Shown: positions 17,327 through 29,728, counted from the stretch's first letter. The stretch is DNA of 64,000 bases from Citromicrobium sp. (GCA_002729695.1 PBYQ01000015.1:62001-126000), one strand, 5' to 3'. Program-made: numbers and translations. Notes: generated from the sequence alone by a model not told the origin.

Positions 17327-17584
17327 TCAGCCTTCGACGTGTTCGGCGAGGATGGTGAGGCCGTTCTCGCCCACCTCGGCAAAGCCGCCGCGCACTTCGA
17401 TCGTCTCGGGCGTGGCACCGGCGGTCTTGTAGACCTGCACCGCGCCGTCCTTGATCGTCGACATGAAGGGGGCGTGGCCTTCGAGCACGCCGAATTCACC
17501 CTCGGCACCGGGTACCACGACCATGTGGACGTCATCGCTGCGCACGTGGCGGGCGGGGGTTACGAGTTCGAAATGCAGTGCCAT
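17327..17584 (-). CDS. atpC: ATP synthase F1 epsilon subunit, short form
   Basis: 85 aa. It contains the N-terminal beta-sandwich that binds gamma and the c-ring ([46 protein letters not shown]). It stops where the C-terminal two-helix inhibitory domain would begin; E. coli AtpC is about 139 aa. The short form is known from other alphaproteobacteria and removes the epsilon-based inhibition of ATP hydrolysis. The ATG at 17584 has AGGGAAG upstream, at the border of repeat element B. Confidence 0.93.
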   Translation of the reverse strand: MALHFELVTPARHVRSDDVHMVVVPGAEGEFGVLEGHAPFMSTIKDGAVQVYKTAGATPETIEVRGGFAEVGENGLTILAEHVEG

Positions 17585-17598
17585 TCTACTTCCCTAAC

Positions 17599-17716
17599 CC
17601 CCTCCTCTTCAGAGGAGGGGTAGTGAGACTTGGGCTTGCGAAGCAAGTCCTAGTCGCAGCGGGGTGGTGTAGCCGTGTGCACCACCCCCCGACCCCCTCC
17701 TCTGAAGAGGAGGGGG
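17599..17716. repeat. Composite palindromic element B (four hairpins)
   Basis: Fills the atpD-atpC gap. It contains a perfect 10-bp-stem palindrome at 17599-17620 (arms CCCCTCCTCT / AGAGGAGGGG), then the tract GAGACTTGG (17625-17633) and a hairpin CTTGC-GAA-GCAAG (17635-17647). After that come GTCGCAGCG (17653-17661), a hairpin GGGTGGTG / CACCACCC (17662-17687) and a perfect 11-bp-stem palindrome at 17693-17716. Order, tracts and hairpins match element A at 7260-7371, but every stem differs in sequence while remaining paired. Confidence 0.85.
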
Positions 17717-17724
17717 AGGAGCTA

Positions 17725-20102
<2,378 letters not shown>

Positions 20103-20126
20103 GCTGGCTCCCTGTCCTTCTAGGGC

Positions 20127-21668
<1,542 letters not shown>

Positions 21669-21698
21669 TCATCGACAGCCCTCGTAAAGAGGTCGCTG

Positions 21699-22253
21699 TC
21701 AGCCTTTCATTGCCTGCGTAAGCGCGTTGAGACGGGTGCGGATCGATCCGTCGATCCGCTTGGAGCCGATGGTGACGATGAGGCCACCGAGCATATCGGG
21801 GTCGACGCTGCTGGTCAGCTTGACCGTGCGGCCTTCGCGCGCGGTCAGCTTCTGCTTGAGCGACGAGAGTTGATCTTCGGTCAGCGGGCGTGCGCTGATC
21901 ACTTCCGCGCTCACCTCTCCGCGCTGTGCAGCGGCGATTTCGCGGAAGGCGCGGATCACGCGGCCGGTTTCGGCCAGCCGGCGATTTTCCGCCAGCACGC
22001 CGAGGAAGCGGCGCGTCAGCGTGCTGAGTTCGAGAAGCTTCGCAACTTCCTCGATCGCGCTCATCTTGGCCTTGCGGCCGAGCTGCGGATTGGTGGTCAG
22101 CGAAGCGAGCTCGGGCGACTGGTCGAGAGCGGCGGAAAGCTTGTCGAGGTCGGATTCGACCGCGCTCACCACGCCATCCTCTGCCGCCAGCTCGAACAGA
22201 GCGACAGCGTAACGCCCTGCTAGGCTAGCCTGAATACCGGCGGAAATCTCCAC
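21699..22253 (-). CDS. atpH: ATP synthase F1 delta subunit
   Basis: 184 aa from the GTG at 22253 ([23 protein letters not shown]). It is the stalk protein joining F1 to the peripheral b subunits. An N-terminal six-helix domain is followed by a C-terminal domain ending [26 protein letters not shown], the conserved OSCP/delta signature. The frame runs further upstream but homology starts at the GTG, which has GAGGA about 9 bases before it. It is the first gene of atpHAGDC; the Fo genes are elsewhere, as usual in alphaproteobacteria. The operon promoter should lie in 22254-22471. Confidence 0.93.
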   Translation of the reverse strand: MEISAGIQASLAGRYAVALFELAAEDGVVSAVESDLDKLSAALDQSPELASLTTNPQLGRKAKMSAIEEVAKLLELSTLTRRFLGVLAENRRLAETGRVIRAFREIAAAQRGEVSAEVISARPLTEDQLSSLKQKLTAREGRTVKLTSSVDPDMLGGLIVTIGSKRIDGSIRTRLNALTQAMKG

Positions 22254-22471
22254 GCGAAGGGGTCCTCTTCGGGTCCGGGAAAAACGATTCGGGTCGCCTG
22301 CCGTATCGGGCCGCATCGCGGGGGATGCAAGGTGTGCCCAGGCAAGGCTGGCGCGCGCCTAGCATCGGGGTTGGCGAAGCGCAAGACGAGCGGGCGGGAT
22401 TCGTTTGCCCGTATCGCCTCGCAAGCGTAGTCTTGCGCCATACAGCCCCGGCAAGAGGGCAGGAGAGGCAG

Positions 22472-23299
22472 ATGGAAACGACCAGGCTGGCTCCGCATTG
22501 CGGAGTCGAGATCAGCGGTGTGCAACTGGCCGATACGCGGGGCGAATCGCTCGAGGCTATCCGGCAGGCGGTGTGGGAGCATGGCGTTGCGCTGTTCCGC
22601 GATCAGGATTTCGGCCCCGAACAGCACATCTCCTTCGCGAAGGCGTGGGGCGGGATCGACCTCAACAGCTACTTCCCGCTGACCGATGCCTATCCGGAGA
22701 TCGCGGTGGTCGGCAAACGCCCCGATCAGGTCACCAATATCGGCGGTGGCTGGCACACCGATCATTCGTACGATCCGGTGCCCGCGATGGGCTCGATCCT
22801 TGTCGCGCGCGAACTCCCGCCGACCGGGGGCGACACGCTGTTCGCGCACATGGGCGCCGCCTACGATGCCTTGCCCGACGATCTGAAAGCAGAGATCGCG
22901 GGGCTGGAGGCGTTCCACACCGCCGACCACGTCTACAGCACCGAAGGTTTCTACGCGCGGACCGACATCGGCGAATCGCTGCGCGGCAAGGAAGTTACGA
23001 CCGGCGCGACGCACCCGGTGGTGGTGCGCCACCCGCAGACGGGCCGCAAGCTGCTCTACGTCAATGCCGCCTTCACCACGCATATCGTCGGGCAAACGCG
23101 CGAAGAGAGCATGCCGCTGCTCCAGAAGCTTTTCGCCGCCGCGCTGCTGCCGGAGAATCAGGCGCGGGTGGTATGGCGGCCCGGATCGGTCGCCATCTGG
23201 GACAACCGGACGACGTGGCACATGGCGATGAACGACTATCAGGGCCACGCGCGCGAAATGCACCGCATCACCCTGACCGGGGAGCCGCTGGCAGCTTAG
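22472..23299 (+). CDS. TauD/TfdA-family 2-oxoglutarate dioxygenase
   Basis: 275 aa Fe(II)/2-oxoglutarate-dependent oxygenase. The facial triad is H95 and D97 in GGGWHTDHSYDP and the distal His in NRTTWHMAM (about residue 250); the oxoglutarate-binding Arg is in MHRITL (about 265). The substrate is not readable from sequence: taurine, 2,4-D-like acids and other carboxylates occur in the family. The start is the ATG at 22472 with AGGAGAGG just upstream. It stands alone, divergent from atpH and convergent with the protease gene. Confidence 0.88.
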   Translation: METTRLAPHCGVEISGVQLADTRGESLEAIRQAVWEHGVALFRDQDFGPEQHISFAKAWGGIDLNSYFPLTDAYPEIAVVGKRPDQVTNIGGGWHTDHSYDPVPAMGSILVARELPPTGGDTLFAHMGAAYDALPDDLKAEIAGLEAFHTADHVYSTEGFYARTDIGESLRGKEVTTGATHPVVVRHPQTGRKLLYVNAAFTTHIVGQTREESMPLLQKLFAAALLPENQARVVWRPGSVAIWDNRTTWHMAMNDYQGHAREMHRITLTGEPLAA

Positions 23300-23303
23300 T
23301 CCG

Positions 23304-24947
23304 TCAGTTCGCCGGCTGGCAGGAATAGACCAGTCGCTCGTTCGGCTGCCTCGGCAGCGCGGCGAGTACGGCTTCCTGCGAACGGCCCAGTTCCGCCGCC
23401 CCGTCGGGCGCCTCGCACGCTGGTGCCTGATAGCTGCCACGGGCCTTGCGCGCCGCGGCGATCGCGCTGCGGGAAAGCAGGTAGCGATCGGCCTGGTAGG
23501 TGCGGCTTTGCGGGTCGTAACGGGCCACGCTGACCACGTCTTCCTCGTTGGGCACGAACACGCGCGCCCATTGCCCGTTGGCAAAGCCGTACTGCGTGCG
23601 CCCGTTGACGCATCCCTCGGCCGACCAGTCCAGATCGATGCTGCGGGTGGCATCGCCGGTAATCCGGCTTCGGGTGGGCTCCAGCGTGCAGACGAATTTG
23701 CCCGCAGCCATGGCCGAGGCGTCGTCGGCAACCTGCTCGCTCCCCGTCTCTTCACCCAGCGCGGCGGCAACCCGCCGGTCGATCGCATCGAGCCCGGGCC
23801 GGGTGAGGAACAGCGCGGCTGCGGCGACCGCGAGCACTGCGGCGAGGGCGTAGCACGCATAGGGCAGCCACTCGGGCAGCGCCTTGCGCGCATCGTCGTC
23901 CCATTCGTGATCTTGCTCGACCTGCGCCTCGGTCAGCGCCTCGCCCGTTTCCAGTTCCTTCTGGCGACGCTGCGCCAGCATATAGCCGAGCACGCCGAGA
24001 CCGATCCCGGCAAGCAGCAGCAGCAGCGAGCCGGCGATGCGGTTCTCGCGCTCTTCCTGCACCGCCAGCTCGGCCTCCAGCTGCAACCTCGCACGCCGCT
24101 CGCTCGCCGCTTCGGAGCGCGCCTGCATCTGTTCGCGCGCGGCCTCGGCAGCGGCGGCGCGGCGTTCGCGCTCGGCCTCGTCCAGCTCGGCAAGACTGCG
24201 GCAGGGCATGTCGTTGAGCTGGGCGGAAACGCCATTGGATCGCAGGAAGGGGATCAGTTCCTTGTTCGACACCGCGAAGTAGAATTCCGCGTCGGTCCCG
24301 TCGCTTTCCGCGCCGAAGGAATTGACGCCGAGCACACGCCCGCAATTGTCGAGCAGCGGGCCGCCCGAATTGCCGCGTGCGATGGGGGCGGTGTGCAGGA
24401 TCGTGTCGAACTGGCGGCTGGGCCGCTCGCCCGAGATGAAACCGCGGCTTTTCACCGGTGGCTGCGAGCGCACGATATCGCGGATCGAGAGGCCCTGTGC
24501 GCGGTCGACATTCATCGGATAGCCGACCGAGGTAACGCTGGCGCCGCTCCCGCCCGGGCTGTCGCCCGCCAGCGTCAGCGGCGGCAGGCGCAGGTTGCCC
24601 TCGATCGCCAGCAGCGCGAGGTCGGTCCCCTGATTGATCTTCACGATGCGCGCGAACGCGGGCGAATCGCCCTCGGGCGGGACGATCCCGATCACCCGGT
24701 CGCCCTCGAACTCGCCACCGTTCAGGGCCTCCGCCACGACGTGGGCATTGGTCACGATCATCTTGGACGACACCGCAAAGCCGGTCCCGTGGCTGAGCGG
24801 GTAGAGATCGTCGCCAGATTTCTCGAAGATCACGATCCGCACCACACCGCGCGCGGCAGCGTCGATATCGGCAGGCTCGGCCTGCGCGGGCGCGGCCAGC
24901 GCGAGCGGAGCCAGCAGGAGAGCGAGAAGGAGCAGGATTCGCGTCAT
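23304..24947 (-). CDS. Membrane-anchored trypsin-like serine protease
   Basis: 547 aa. A signal peptide is cleaved near residue 23 (APAQA), followed by a chymotrypsin-fold protease with H69 (VTNAHVV), D109 (GTDLALL) and S194 (GNSGGPL). A Glu/Arg-rich coiled coil spans about 255-310, then membrane segments lie at ~315-335 (LLLLLAGIGLGVLGYMLA) and ~370-395. The C-terminal ~140-residue domain has four Cys. There is no PDZ domain, so it is unlike DegP. It is probably an envelope stress or quality-control protease. The ATG at 24947 precedes the signal peptide. Confidence 0.8.
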   Translation of the reverse strand: MTRILLLLALLLAPLALAAPAQAEPADIDAAARGVVRIVIFEKSGDDLYPLSHGTGFAVSSKMIVTNAHVVAEALNGGEFEGDRVIGIVPPEGDSPAFARIVKINQGTDLALLAIEGNLRLPPLTLAGDSPGGSGASVTSVGYPMNVDRAQGLSIRDIVRSQPPVKSRGFISGERPSRQFDTILHTAPIARGNSGGPLLDNCGRVLGVNSFGAESDGTDAEFYFAVSNKELIPFLRSNGVSAQLNDMPCRSLAELDEAERERRAAAAEAAREQMQARSEAASERRARLQLEAELAVQEERENRIAGSLLLLLAGIGLGVLGYMLAQRRQKELETGEALTEAQVEQDHEWDDDARKALPEWLPYACYALAAVLAVAAAALFLTRPGLDAIDRRVAAALGEETGSEQVADDASAMAAGKFVCTLEPTRSRITGDATRSIDLDWSAEGCVNGRTQYGFANGQWARVFVPNEEDVVSVARYDPQSRTYQADRYLLSRSAIAAARKARGSYQAPACEAPDGAAELGRSQEAVLAALPRQPNERLVYSCQPAN

Positions 24948-25048
24948 CCCCCGCCTTTTGGCGGGCCGGAGGTTTGGCCGCAAGCTTCGGGATGCGCCGC
25001 GTCACGCATGCGTACACAGATCGGGACCACTCGAGAGGAGATGCCCCG

Positions 25049-25516
25049 ATGCCCTATATCATGACCGGCCTCGATCCCGCACCGTTCATCCCGCTGTTCG
25101 GTGCGGATGAGTCTGCACTCGATGCGCGGCGGGTCCAGCGCATGATTGCCGATTCGAACATCGGCTTCCCGTGCCGGGTGACGCTGGCGGATGCGCCCAA
25201 AGGTTCGCGGCTTCTGCTTTTGAACCACCTCTCGCGCACCGACGACGGGCCCTATCGCGCAAGCCACGCGATCTTCGTGCGCGAGGATGCTCGAGAGGCG
25301 GCGGTCTACGAAGCACAGGTTCCGCCGCTGATGAAGGCCCGCGTGCTATCCTTGCTCGGGTTCGGCGGCGACGGGATGATGGTCGACGCACTGCTTGCCC
25401 AGCCGGGCGAGGCAGACGCGGGATTGCGCAAGCTGCTCGACAATCCCACAATCCAGGAAGTGGACGTGCACACCGCCACCCGCGGGTGCTTCCTCGCACG
25501 GGCGCGGAGGGCGTGA
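25049..25516 (+). CDS. DUF1203 family protein
   Basis: 155 aa cytoplasmic protein. It starts MPYIMTGLDPAPFIPLFG and carries the family blocks GFPCRVTLADAPKGSRLLLLNH, PYRASHAIFVRE and the C-terminal VDVHTATRGCFLARARR. Family function is unknown. The start at 25049 has AGAGGAG upstream. Its stop overlaps the ada start (TGATG), so the two are translationally coupled, which points to a possible role in nucleic-acid or alkylation damage. Confidence 0.85.
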   Translation: MPYIMTGLDPAPFIPLFGADESALDARRVQRMIADSNIGFPCRVTLADAPKGSRLLLLNHLSRTDDGPYRASHAIFVREDAREAAVYEAQVPPLMKARVLSLLGFGGDGMMVDALLAQPGEADAGLRKLLDNPTIQEVDVHTATRGCFLARARRA

Positions 25517-26541
25517 TGGCAATCGACGACAAGCAGGCGTGGGCGGCGGTCATGCGGCGCGACCGGGCGTTCGACGGGCAGTTCGTCACCGGGGTGCTCA
25601 GCACCGGCATCTATTGCCGTCCCTCGTGCGCGGCGCGGCACCCGGCGCGTGCCAACGTGCGCTTCTTTGCCGACGGGGCACAGGCCCGCTTGGCGGGTTT
25701 GCGCGCATGCAGGCGCTGCCTGCCTGACGATGTTGCTCGTGACGAGGCGGCAGTGCGCGCGGCGATTGATGCGATTCGGAGTGGGGAGAGTCCGACGCTT
25801 GAGGAACTGGGTGCCATCACCGGCTATTCGCCGACGCATTTCAGCCGCGTGTTCAAGCGCACGACCGGTCTCTCGCCAGCGGCCTACGCGCGCGCATTGA
25901 AAGAAGAGCGCGTGCGCGACGCGCTGAGCGGGTCGGAGCGTGTGACCGACGCGATCTACGATGCGGGATACGAAGCGCCGAGCCGCTTTTACGCCGCGAT
26001 GGAAGGGAAGATGGGAATGAGCCCGAGCGCATGGAAGAACGGCGGGCGCGGAGTGACGATCCGCTGGGCGGTGGTCGAGACCACGCTGGGCGAAATGCTC
26101 GTCGCGGCGACCGACAAGGGCGTGTGTCGTCTCTCGTTCAACGAAGGCGAGGCCGAGCTTCGTGCGCGCTTTCCCGAGGCCGAACTGGCGCAGGGTGGGG
26201 CGGATTTCTCTGCGCTGCTTGGGCAGGTGATCGACGCTGTCGAGACTCCGGGGACCGGGCAGGACATTCCGCTGGATGTCGCGGGCACTGCCTTCCAGGA
26301 AGCCTGCTGGAAGGCGCTGCGGCAAATCCCGCCGGGCGAGACGCGCAGCTATAGCGAGATCGCGGCGGCCGCAGGCAACCCACGGGCGGTGCGCGCGGCG
26401 GGCACCGCCAATGGCGCAAACAATGTCGCTGTGCTGATCCCATGCCATCGCGTGATCCGCAGCGATGGCGCCATCGGCGGCTACGCCTACGGCACGCAAA
26501 TCAAGGAAGAACTGCTGCGGCGCGAGGGGGAACCTGGCTGA
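25516..26541 (+). CDS. ada: Ada: methyl-responsive regulator and O6-methylguanine-DNA methyltransferase
   Basis: 341 aa. The N-terminal zinc domain has four ligands, C34, C38, C65 and C68 (YCRPSC and ACRRC). C34 is the expected acceptor for methylphosphotriester repair, which turns Ada into an activator. An AraC-type HTH spans about residues 95-175, with TLEELGAITGYSPTHFSRVFKR. The C-terminal Ogt domain carries the acceptor Cys in IPCHRVI and the preceding helix RAAGTANGANN. All catalytic parts are present. It is coupled to DUF1203 upstream. Confidence 0.95.
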   Translation: MAIDDKQAWAAVMRRDRAFDGQFVTGVLSTGIYCRPSCAARHPARANVRFFADGAQARLAGLRACRRCLPDDVARDEAAVRAAIDAIRSGESPTLEELGAITGYSPTHFSRVFKRTTGLSPAAYARALKEERVRDALSGSERVTDAIYDAGYEAPSRFYAAMEGKMGMSPSAWKNGGRGVTIRWAVVETTLGEMLVAATDKGVCRLSFNEGEAELRARFPEAELAQGGADFSALLGQVIDAVETPGTGQDIPLDVAGTAFQEACWKALRQIPPGETRSYSEIAAAAGNPRAVRAAGTANGANNVAVLIPCHRVIRSDGAIGGYAYGTQIKEELLRREGEPG

Positions 26542-26580
26542 TCTCACCCGAGGTCAGGGGCGATGGCCTACCTCTAATAT

Positions 26581-26601
26581 TGCATTTGCGATGCAGTCGC
26601 A
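26581..26601. promoter_or_regulatory. Overlapping dyads upstream of the siderophore-interacting protein
   Basis: Two overlapping 15-bp inverted repeats: TGCAT-TTGCG-ATGCA (26581-26595) and TGCGA-TGCAG-TCGCA (26587-26601). They end 13 bases before the ATG at 26615 in an AT-richer pocket (CCTCTAATATTGC). The position in front of an iron-related gene suggests an operator for Fur, Irr or another iron regulator. The sequence does not closely match the classical enteric Fur box, so the regulator is unknown. Confidence 0.4.
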
Positions 26602-26614
26602 TTAAGTGCGAGGC

Positions 26615-27370
26615 ATGAACTCCAGACCCTCTCCCCGCAACCTCACCGTTCTGGCCCGCAAGCGCCTGACCCCTTCCATGCAGCGCGTCACGCTGGGCGG
26701 CCCCGGCCTCTCCGATTTTCCTGCCGAACAGGAAGGCGGATACCTCAAATTGTTCCTCGGCGAAGACGCGAACTCCAAGCCGATCGTGCGCACCTATACC
26801 ATCCGCCACCAGCGTGAAGGCGAGCTCGATATAGACTTCGCACTCCATGGCGGCGCGGCTGCCGGTCCGGCGACCGCGTGGTCGCTTTCCGTAGAGCCCG
26901 GCAGCTCGATCCCTGTCGGTGGCCCGGGCCCGGCCAAACCGCTTCCTCCTGGTCACGATTTCTCCCTCGTCGCTGGCGACATGACCGCGCTGCCCGCGAT
27001 CGGCGTCAACCTCGCCGCGCTTGCCAAAGACGCGGTCGGAATCGCGGTGATCGAAATCCAGAACGAGGCCGACAAGGCCCCGCTGGACAAGCCCGACGGG
27101 GTCGAGGTTCGCTGGCTCGTCAATCCGGAACCCGGCACGCGGCCCGATCTGCTGGTCGACGCTCTGCGTGATGTCGACGTGCCCGCCGGCAGGATCGCTG
27201 GCTGGGCCGCTTGCGAATTCAACTCGATGCGCGAATTGCGCAGCTTCTTTCGCGACGAACTGGGCCTGAGCGGTCCGTCGCTCTACATCTCCAGCTACTG
27301 GAAGCGCGGGCTGGTCGAAGACGAGCACAAGCTGGTGAAGCGCGAGGATGCGCAAGCGCAGGCTGCCTAG
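26615..27370 (+). CDS. Siderophore-interacting protein (ferric-siderophore reductase family)
   Basis: 251 aa flavoprotein of the SIP/ViuB family, which reduces ferric siderophores in the cytoplasm to release iron. An FAD-binding barrel comes first with RTYTIRHQ (about residues 65-72). A Rossmann-like NAD(P)H domain follows with HDFSLVAGDMTALPAIGVNLAAL and the C-terminal YWKRGLVEDEHK. All are family hallmarks. I prefer ATG 26615 with GAGG close upstream; a GTG at 26606 in the same frame is possible. It is convergent with a TetR regulator. Confidence 0.9.
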   Translation: MNSRPSPRNLTVLARKRLTPSMQRVTLGGPGLSDFPAEQEGGYLKLFLGEDANSKPIVRTYTIRHQREGELDIDFALHGGAAAGPATAWSLSVEPGSSIPVGGPGPAKPLPPGHDFSLVAGDMTALPAIGVNLAALAKDAVGIAVIEIQNEADKAPLDKPDGVEVRWLVNPEPGTRPDLLVDALRDVDVPAGRIAGWAACEFNSMRELRSFFRDELGLSGPSLYISSYWKRGLVEDEHKLVKREDAQAQAA

Positions 27371-27400
27371 CTTTCCCCGGCGAGCGTCCGCGGAACCCTA

Positions 27401-27994
27401 CTATCGCCGGAAGATCGTCCGCGCAGCGAGATCGAAGCAGCGCGCAAGATCGTCTTCCGGCGGCAGGTCGTTCCCGAACAGCAGCGGCGAATAGATCGGC
27501 GAATAGATCAGCGCCAGCGCGGCTCGCGTGTCCACCCCGACGCGCAACTGGTCGTCTTCGGCGGCCCGCGCCATCCGGTCTCTTGCCCAGTTGCGTCGTG
27601 GATCGAGCCACCTCTTGCGCACCGCGATCGCGATCGGAGGGCTCGCCCGACCCCGCGCCAGCAACTGGGTAAAGGCCTTGCCCATCGGGCCGCGCAACTG
27701 ACTCGCGAGACCATGCGTCTGGATCCGGAAATCGGTCTGGGCGCACTCGCTGTCCTGCAGGTCGAGCAGTGCGAAGAAGGTGTCCACTGCCAGCTCGCCG
27801 GGCGTATCCCACCAGCGGTGCAGTTCGCTTTCGTCGGCCCCCGCCACCTGCGCGACGCGGGCGAAGGTGAAATCGGCGTACGCGGTCCCGGTCAGCACCG
27901 CATAGGCGGCGTGCAGCACCGCCTCCCGAGAGACGACCGGTCGCGCGCCACCAATGGGCCTGAAGAAACTTACCTTGGACACGGGCTCGGACAT
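27401..27994 (-). CDS. TetR-family transcriptional regulator
   Basis: 197 aa. The N-terminal domain (residues ~22-68, SREAVLHAAYAVLTGTAYADFTFARVAQVAGADESELHRWW read as helices) matches the TetR HTH, though the usual YYHF after the recognition helix is replaced by LHRWWDTP. The C-terminal ligand domain is all-helical with YSPIYSPLLFG near the end. The ligand and targets are unknown. It lies 30 bp from the convergent SIP gene, so a regulatory link is possible but not shown. Confidence 0.8.
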   Translation of the reverse strand: MSEPVSKVSFFRPIGGARPVVSREAVLHAAYAVLTGTAYADFTFARVAQVAGADESELHRWWDTPGELAVDTFFALLDLQDSECAQTDFRIQTHGLASQLRGPMGKAFTQLLARGRASPPIAIAVRKRWLDPRRNWARDRMARAAEDDQLRVGVDTRAALALIYSPIYSPLLFGNDLPPEDDLARCFDLAARTIFRR

Positions 27995-28044
27995 TGCATC
28001 AGCGTGCTACTGCCATGTGCGCGAGGCGACAAGCCGCGCCGCGA

Positions 28045-28064
28045 CCCGCCGCGCGTGCGGCGGG
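28045..28064. repeat. Perfect hairpin between TetR and TPR peptidase genes
   Basis: Eight-base stem CCCGCCGC / GCGGCGGG with a GCGT loop in a 139-bp gap. It is about 70 bases downstream of the peptidase stop and 51 bases upstream of the TetR start, both on the minus strand. No T-run follows, so it may be a weak terminator for the peptidase gene. Nothing else recognisable lies in this gap. Confidence 0.4.
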
Positions 28065-28133
28065 CATCCTCCGGACCCGGAAGATCGAGGCGATCGATGC
28101 GATGCGGGCCAGCTGGCCTCGGGCGCGCGATTC

Positions 28134-29615
28134 TTAGCCCTCGGCTCCGTCGTCCGGCATTTCGTCTTCGTCTTCCTGCTTGCTCAGCTCGGTCTGGGCG
28201 CGTTCCAAATCGCCTTCGTCGATAGCGGCGATGGCTGCCAGCGCATGTTCTGCGGCCTTCGAACGGTGGACGCTATATGCGACCGGGCGAAGCAAGGCGC
28301 GCGCTTCTGCTCCCTTGTCTTCGGTCAGCAACATGCTTGCGGTCTCCATCCGCAACCCGGGGTCCTGCGGAGCGAGCTTGTAAGCCTGCACCAGGTAGGT
28401 CTTGGCGAGAAGCGGAGCGGGCTCGTTACCGCCCATGTAGGTCTTGTAATAAAGGCGCATCAGGGACGGGGAATCGGGTTGCTCGATCAGGCCTTCGTCG
28501 ATGACCGCGCGCTGGGCGTCGGCATCCTCGCCCAGTTCTTTCATGGCCTCGGCCTTGTAGTAGTATGCGCCGTCGGTCTTCGGGTTCGCTGCGATAGCGC
28601 GGTTCGCCGCTTCGAGCGCGACATCGAACTGCTTCGCATCGAACGCCGCCTCGGCCAGCATCCGCTGCGCACCGGCATCGTTAGGGTAGGGCGCGGCATC
28701 GGCCACTGCCTTGGTGTAGAGCGTGGCGGCTTTCTCTTCGTCGACACCGGCCTGCGAATGGATCGCGTCGATAATGGTCGCCGCTTCGCCGGCGGACAGC
28801 TTCGTGACTTCGATCGGCCCGACGGTGATCTGGTCCGCAGGCACGACCACGCCGGGCAGACTGGCCGCGCGGCGATACCGCTGCAGGTCGCTGCCGAGCT
28901 TCTTCAGATCGCCGAATGCGGTTTCGGCCGCCTCAGGGGCCGACTGCCCCTTGTTCAGGGCTACGAGATAATCGATCAGTTGTCCCTGCCGCTTGTTGTC
29001 GAAGGTCAGCATGTGGGTCAGAAGCCAGCCGATCGAGTAATAGTTCGTCTCCCCGGTTCCGGCGGTCGACTTGTTCAGCATCGTCCGCATGTCGCCGCTG
29101 TCCATGTCGGCCAGCATGTATTCTGCATATTCGAGCTCACGCCCGAAAACGACCGACCCGTCGGACCTGAATTCCGCCGTCGCCTGCGCCTGCGCCATCC
29201 CCTCGTTCAGCCAGCCCGGGACCGACAGGCCGGCCCATGCAAGCGCGAGCTGATGGTGGGTGTACTCGTGGAACAGCGTGGAATCGTCCCCGTCGCTCGG
29301 CATGAAAATCAGCGTGCCGGTCGCACGGGGGTAAGTGATGCCGCCGACCCTGCGGGGGAAGATTGCGTAGAATTCGCCGGTCGGCACCAGGAACACCGTG
29401 ACCCGCCGGGATGCAGGGGCGGCATCCTTCGGCAAATTGCGAAGGGTGCGGGCAGCGCTGTCGTAACGTTCGAGCTTTTCCGCATAATCGCTCAGCGCAT
29501 CCGCGTCTTCGTCGGCATAGACAACGAAGTGGCTGCTGACGGCCTTGTGCCACTCGGCATGCGCCATCGTAGGCAGCGATAGCAGGCCAAGCAGCAGCAA
29601 AATCTTGCGGATCAT
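28134..29615 (-). CDS. Secreted HExxH metallopeptidase-like protein with TPR region
   Basis: 493 aa. A signal peptide is cleaved near residue 20 (TMAHA). A DUF1570-like or gluzincin domain follows with H116-E117-x-x-H120 in LFHEYTHHQ and the downstream GWLNEGMAQ helix that would give the third zinc ligand. Residues ~290-470 form at least four TPR-like helix pairs (AAEAAFDAKQFDVALEAANRA). The C terminus is very acidic. The role is probably envelope protein turnover or scaffold; the substrate is unknown. A promoter-like element lies at 29644-29673. Confidence 0.75.
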   Translation of the reverse strand: MIRKILLLLGLLSLPTMAHAEWHKAVSSHFVVYADEDADALSDYAEKLERYDSAARTLRNLPKDAAPASRRVTVFLVPTGEFYAIFPRRVGGITYPRATGTLIFMPSDGDDSTLFHEYTHHQLALAWAGLSVPGWLNEGMAQAQATAEFRSDGSVVFGRELEYAEYMLADMDSGDMRTMLNKSTAGTGETNYYSIGWLLTHMLTFDNKRQGQLIDYLVALNKGQSAPEAAETAFGDLKKLGSDLQRYRRAASLPGVVVPADQITVGPIEVTKLSAGEAATIIDAIHSQAGVDEEKAATLYTKAVADAAPYPNDAGAQRMLAEAAFDAKQFDVALEAANRAIAANPKTDGAYYYKAEAMKELGEDADAQRAVIDEGLIEQPDSPSLMRLYYKTYMGGNEPAPLLAKTYLVQAYKLAPQDPGLRMETASMLLTEDKGAEARALLRPVAYSVHRSKAAEHALAAIAAIDEGDLERAQTELSKQEDEDEMPDDGAEG

Positions 29616-29643
29616 GTATATTCCCCCCTGTCTGATTTGTGGG

Positions 29644-29673
29644 TCTATACAAAGCTATATTGATCGATGTCGA
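29644..29673 (-). promoter_or_regulatory. Candidate promoter for the TPR metallopeptidase gene
   Basis: On the minus strand, TCGACA (29668-29673) and TATAGA (29644-29649) are separated by 18 bases in an AT-rich pocket. They lie 29-58 bases before the ATG at 29615, which also has the ribosome site GGGGGGAA. This fits a sigma-70 type promoter. Confidence 0.5.
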
Positions 29674-29728
29674 GACCCGTCCTCCATCCGATCGGACACT
29701 CTGGGCTGGCCAGGCAAGGATGCAACGG

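Noticed and set aside
27954-29582. 542-codon plus-strand frame antisense to the TPR metallopeptidase
   Set aside because: No family motifs; the minus-strand protein has a signal peptide, HExxH and TPRs.
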